Shown: positions 62,969 through 64,000 of the stretch, one piece after another
Layout of the letters: each line of letters starts with the position of its first letter
How positions within the stretch are numbered: position 1 is the stretch's first letter
Program-made: the position numbers and the translations under genes
From: Thiolapillus brandeum
GTDB lineage: Bacteria; Pseudomonadota; Gammaproteobacteria; Chromatiales; Chromatiaceae
Direction: 5' to 3'
NCBI RefSeq assembly: GCF_000828615.1
Contig: NZ_AP012273.1
Span: 3,019,001 to 3,083,000, forward strand
Length of the DNA: 64,000 nucleotides
Notes under the pieces: model-generated
What the model was told of the DNA's origin: nothing
Seen by the model: the letters and a program-made list of their open reading frames with translations, nothing else
Database searches by the model: none

Positions 62969-63442
62969 ATGCAAGACATGAACCCTGCAGACATTCCGGG
63001 TGAATACCGGGAAGTACTGCTGAACCTGTATGACGGCACCCGGAGAACGGTGCTGGTAACTGATGTGGAAACACCCTATCCCGAAGGCAAACTCATTGTT
63101 TCCCGAACAGATCCTGAAGGACGGATCACGCACTGCAACCGCTCTTTCGTAGACATGTCAGGGTATGATGAATCAGAGATTATTGGCCAACCCCATGCAT
63201 TGCTGCGCCACCCGGATATGCCGGCAGCTGCTTTCCAGGACTTGTGGGAAACCGCCAGGGAAGGTCGTAAATGGCATGGCTACGTAAAAAATCTGCGCAA
63301 GGACGGCGGCTACTACTGGGTATATGCCACGGTTATACCCAACGTCCGCAATGGCAAGGTAGTGGGTTACACCTCTGTGCGCCGCAAGCCTTCCAAAAAG
63401 AAAATCGCGGAAGCAATATCAACCTACGCCGGCATGAGCTGA
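62969..63442 (+). CDS. Aer-like stand-alone PAS protein
   Basis: 157 residues from ATG 62,969 (GGAG 9 bp upstream; an ATG at 62,960 is possible). PAS domain with SRTDPEGRITHCNRSFVDMS, GYDESEIIGQPHALLRHPDM, AFQDLWETAREGRKWHGYVK and DGGYYWVYATVIPN, close to the FAD-type PAS of Aer aerotaxis receptors (NRSFVDMSGYDESE, LLRHPDMPAAAF). No membrane or signalling domain is attached. Likely redox sensing in trans to its neighbours. Confidence 0.92.
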   Translation: MQDMNPADIPGEYREVLLNLYDGTRRTVLVTDVETPYPEGKLIVSRTDPEGRITHCNRSFVDMSGYDESEIIGQPHALLRHPDMPAAAFQDLWETAREGRKWHGYVKNLRKDGGYYWVYATVIPNVRNGKVVGYTSVRRKPSKKKIAEAISTYAGMS

Positions 63443-63462
63443 GCCAGAAAGGAGAAACAAAC

Positions 63463-64000
63463 ATGCCCTACACATTCACTGTAAGCCCTGATTTCGGGCC
63501 TGATCAGCTTGCCAACTGGCATATATTCAACACTTGGTTACAGCGCCAGCTCACAACAGATATCCACTTTGAGACCTTTGACAGCTTTGAAGACCAGCGT
63601 CAGGCCATCCACGAAGGAAAGGTCGATATCATATATGCCAATCCTTATGATGCTTCCTTCCTGGTAAGGGAGAAAGGCTTTGTCGCCGTCGCCAGCCCAC
63701 ATCATCCTGATGAAACCACTGTGGCCGTATCCGCTACCAGCCCGGTGGACAGCATCGAATCCCTGAAAGCGGGATGCCGTATTGCTCAGACCGACGATCC
63801 GGACATCAGCATGATGGGCATGATCCTTTTGGAGCCAGCAGATCTGCACAAAGAGAATACGGAAACTCTTGTTCAGGATAGCTATATTCAGGTGGCCAAG
63901 GCCCTGCTCCAGAACCAGGCCGATGTAGGGTTCTTCCTTGCCGATGCCTATGAGGGACTTTCAAATCTGGTCAAAAGCCAACTGAAGCCGCTGGTAAACA
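63463..64000 (+). CDS. PhnD-like binding protein (partial, cut by window end)
   Basis: 179 codons visible, continuing beyond the window; strong ribosome site AAAGGAGA. No signal peptide: it starts MPYTFTVSPDFGPDQLANWH and is in the solute-binding fold, with DQRQAIHEGKVDIIYANPYD and VAVSATSPVDSIESLKAGCR. A cytoplasmic PhnD-like domain suggests a ligand-sensing protein rather than a transporter subunit. Same family as the sensor domain of the hybrid kinase at 53,381, at the opposite end of this signalling block. Confidence 0.85.
   Translation, partial: MPYTFTVSPDFGPDQLANWHIFNTWLQRQLTTDIHFETFDSFEDQRQAIHEGKVDIIYANPYDASFLVREKGFVAVASPHHPDETTVAVSATSPVDSIESLKAGCRIAQTDDPDISMMGMILLEPADLHKENTETLVQDSYIQVAKALLQNQADVGFFLADAYEGLSNLVKSQLKPLVN

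Noticed and set aside
1-64000. CRISPR arrays, rRNA and tRNA genes
   Set aside because: No regularly spaced direct repeats were found, and no rRNA or tRNA was recognised in the intergenic gaps by eye; a tRNA scan would be needed to exclude tRNA fully.

Overview
The window looks like part of the chromosome of a gammaproteobacterial, chemolithoautotrophic sulfur oxidizer. The evidence is a QmoAB-HdrCB electron-transfer module (the partner of reverse-acting APS reductase), a CbbQ-type Rubisco activase ATPase, a very large multiheme cytochrome c locus, and a gammaproteobacterial housekeeping set (glnA, glnE, ilvE, waaF/waaC/waaG/waaP, ybhGFSR). The organism call is an inference from gene content; no rRNA or tRNA gene was seen.

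0-9.6 kb: glnA lies behind two NtrC-type sites and a sigma-54-type promoter, which are separated by a 289-bp palindromic repeat element. Next come two paralogous secreted SLH-domain proteins flanking a Sel1-repeat protein, two further hypothetical or secreted proteins, and a leftward group (DUF533/TerB-like protein, moaE, cbbQ). 9.9-15.1 kb: a rightward operon qmoA-qmoB-hdrC-hdrB ends in a clear terminator.

16.0-29.5 kb: a leftward locus of nine genes encodes 52 canonical CXXCH sites plus two expanded ones. It holds an octaheme 926-residue protein, a small Cys-rich protein, an outer-membrane beta-barrel, 7-, 8- and 6-heme cytochromes, a NapH-like polyferredoxin fused to a multiheme domain, a triheme protein, and a 14-heme NHL-propeller protein. 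This is the set of parts expected for an electron path from the quinone pool across the periplasm and outer membrane. Two direct copies of a secreted-protein gene bracket it, one intact and one a frameshifted, truncated pseudogene.

30.5-40.6 kb: a RstB/RstA-like two-component system, a secreted trypsin-like protease, the YbhGFSR-type ABC exporter, two MITE-like elements lying end to end, and a small monoheme cytochrome. 40.7-52.9 kb: a leftward series of lipopolysaccharide core genes (waaF, cysC, waaC, waaG, waaP, a second kinase, a LolA-like protein), preceded by ilvE and a zinc-ribbon gene, and further upstream glnE, a DUF302 protein and a secreted thioredoxin-fold protein. glnE and glnA in one window give the synthetase and its adenylylating regulator.

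53.4-64.0 kb: a rightward signalling block. A 1354-residue hybrid kinase with a PhnD-like sensor domain and its LuxR-type response regulator are followed by an HD-GYP protein, a degenerate-receiver protein, an MglA-like small GTPase, two roadblock-like proteins, a CZB protein, an Aer-like PAS protein and a PhnD-like protein cut by the window end. This compact GTPase/roadblock/PAS/CZB/HD-GYP/PhnD set is the best candidate for a poorly described system here, together with the multiheme locus.
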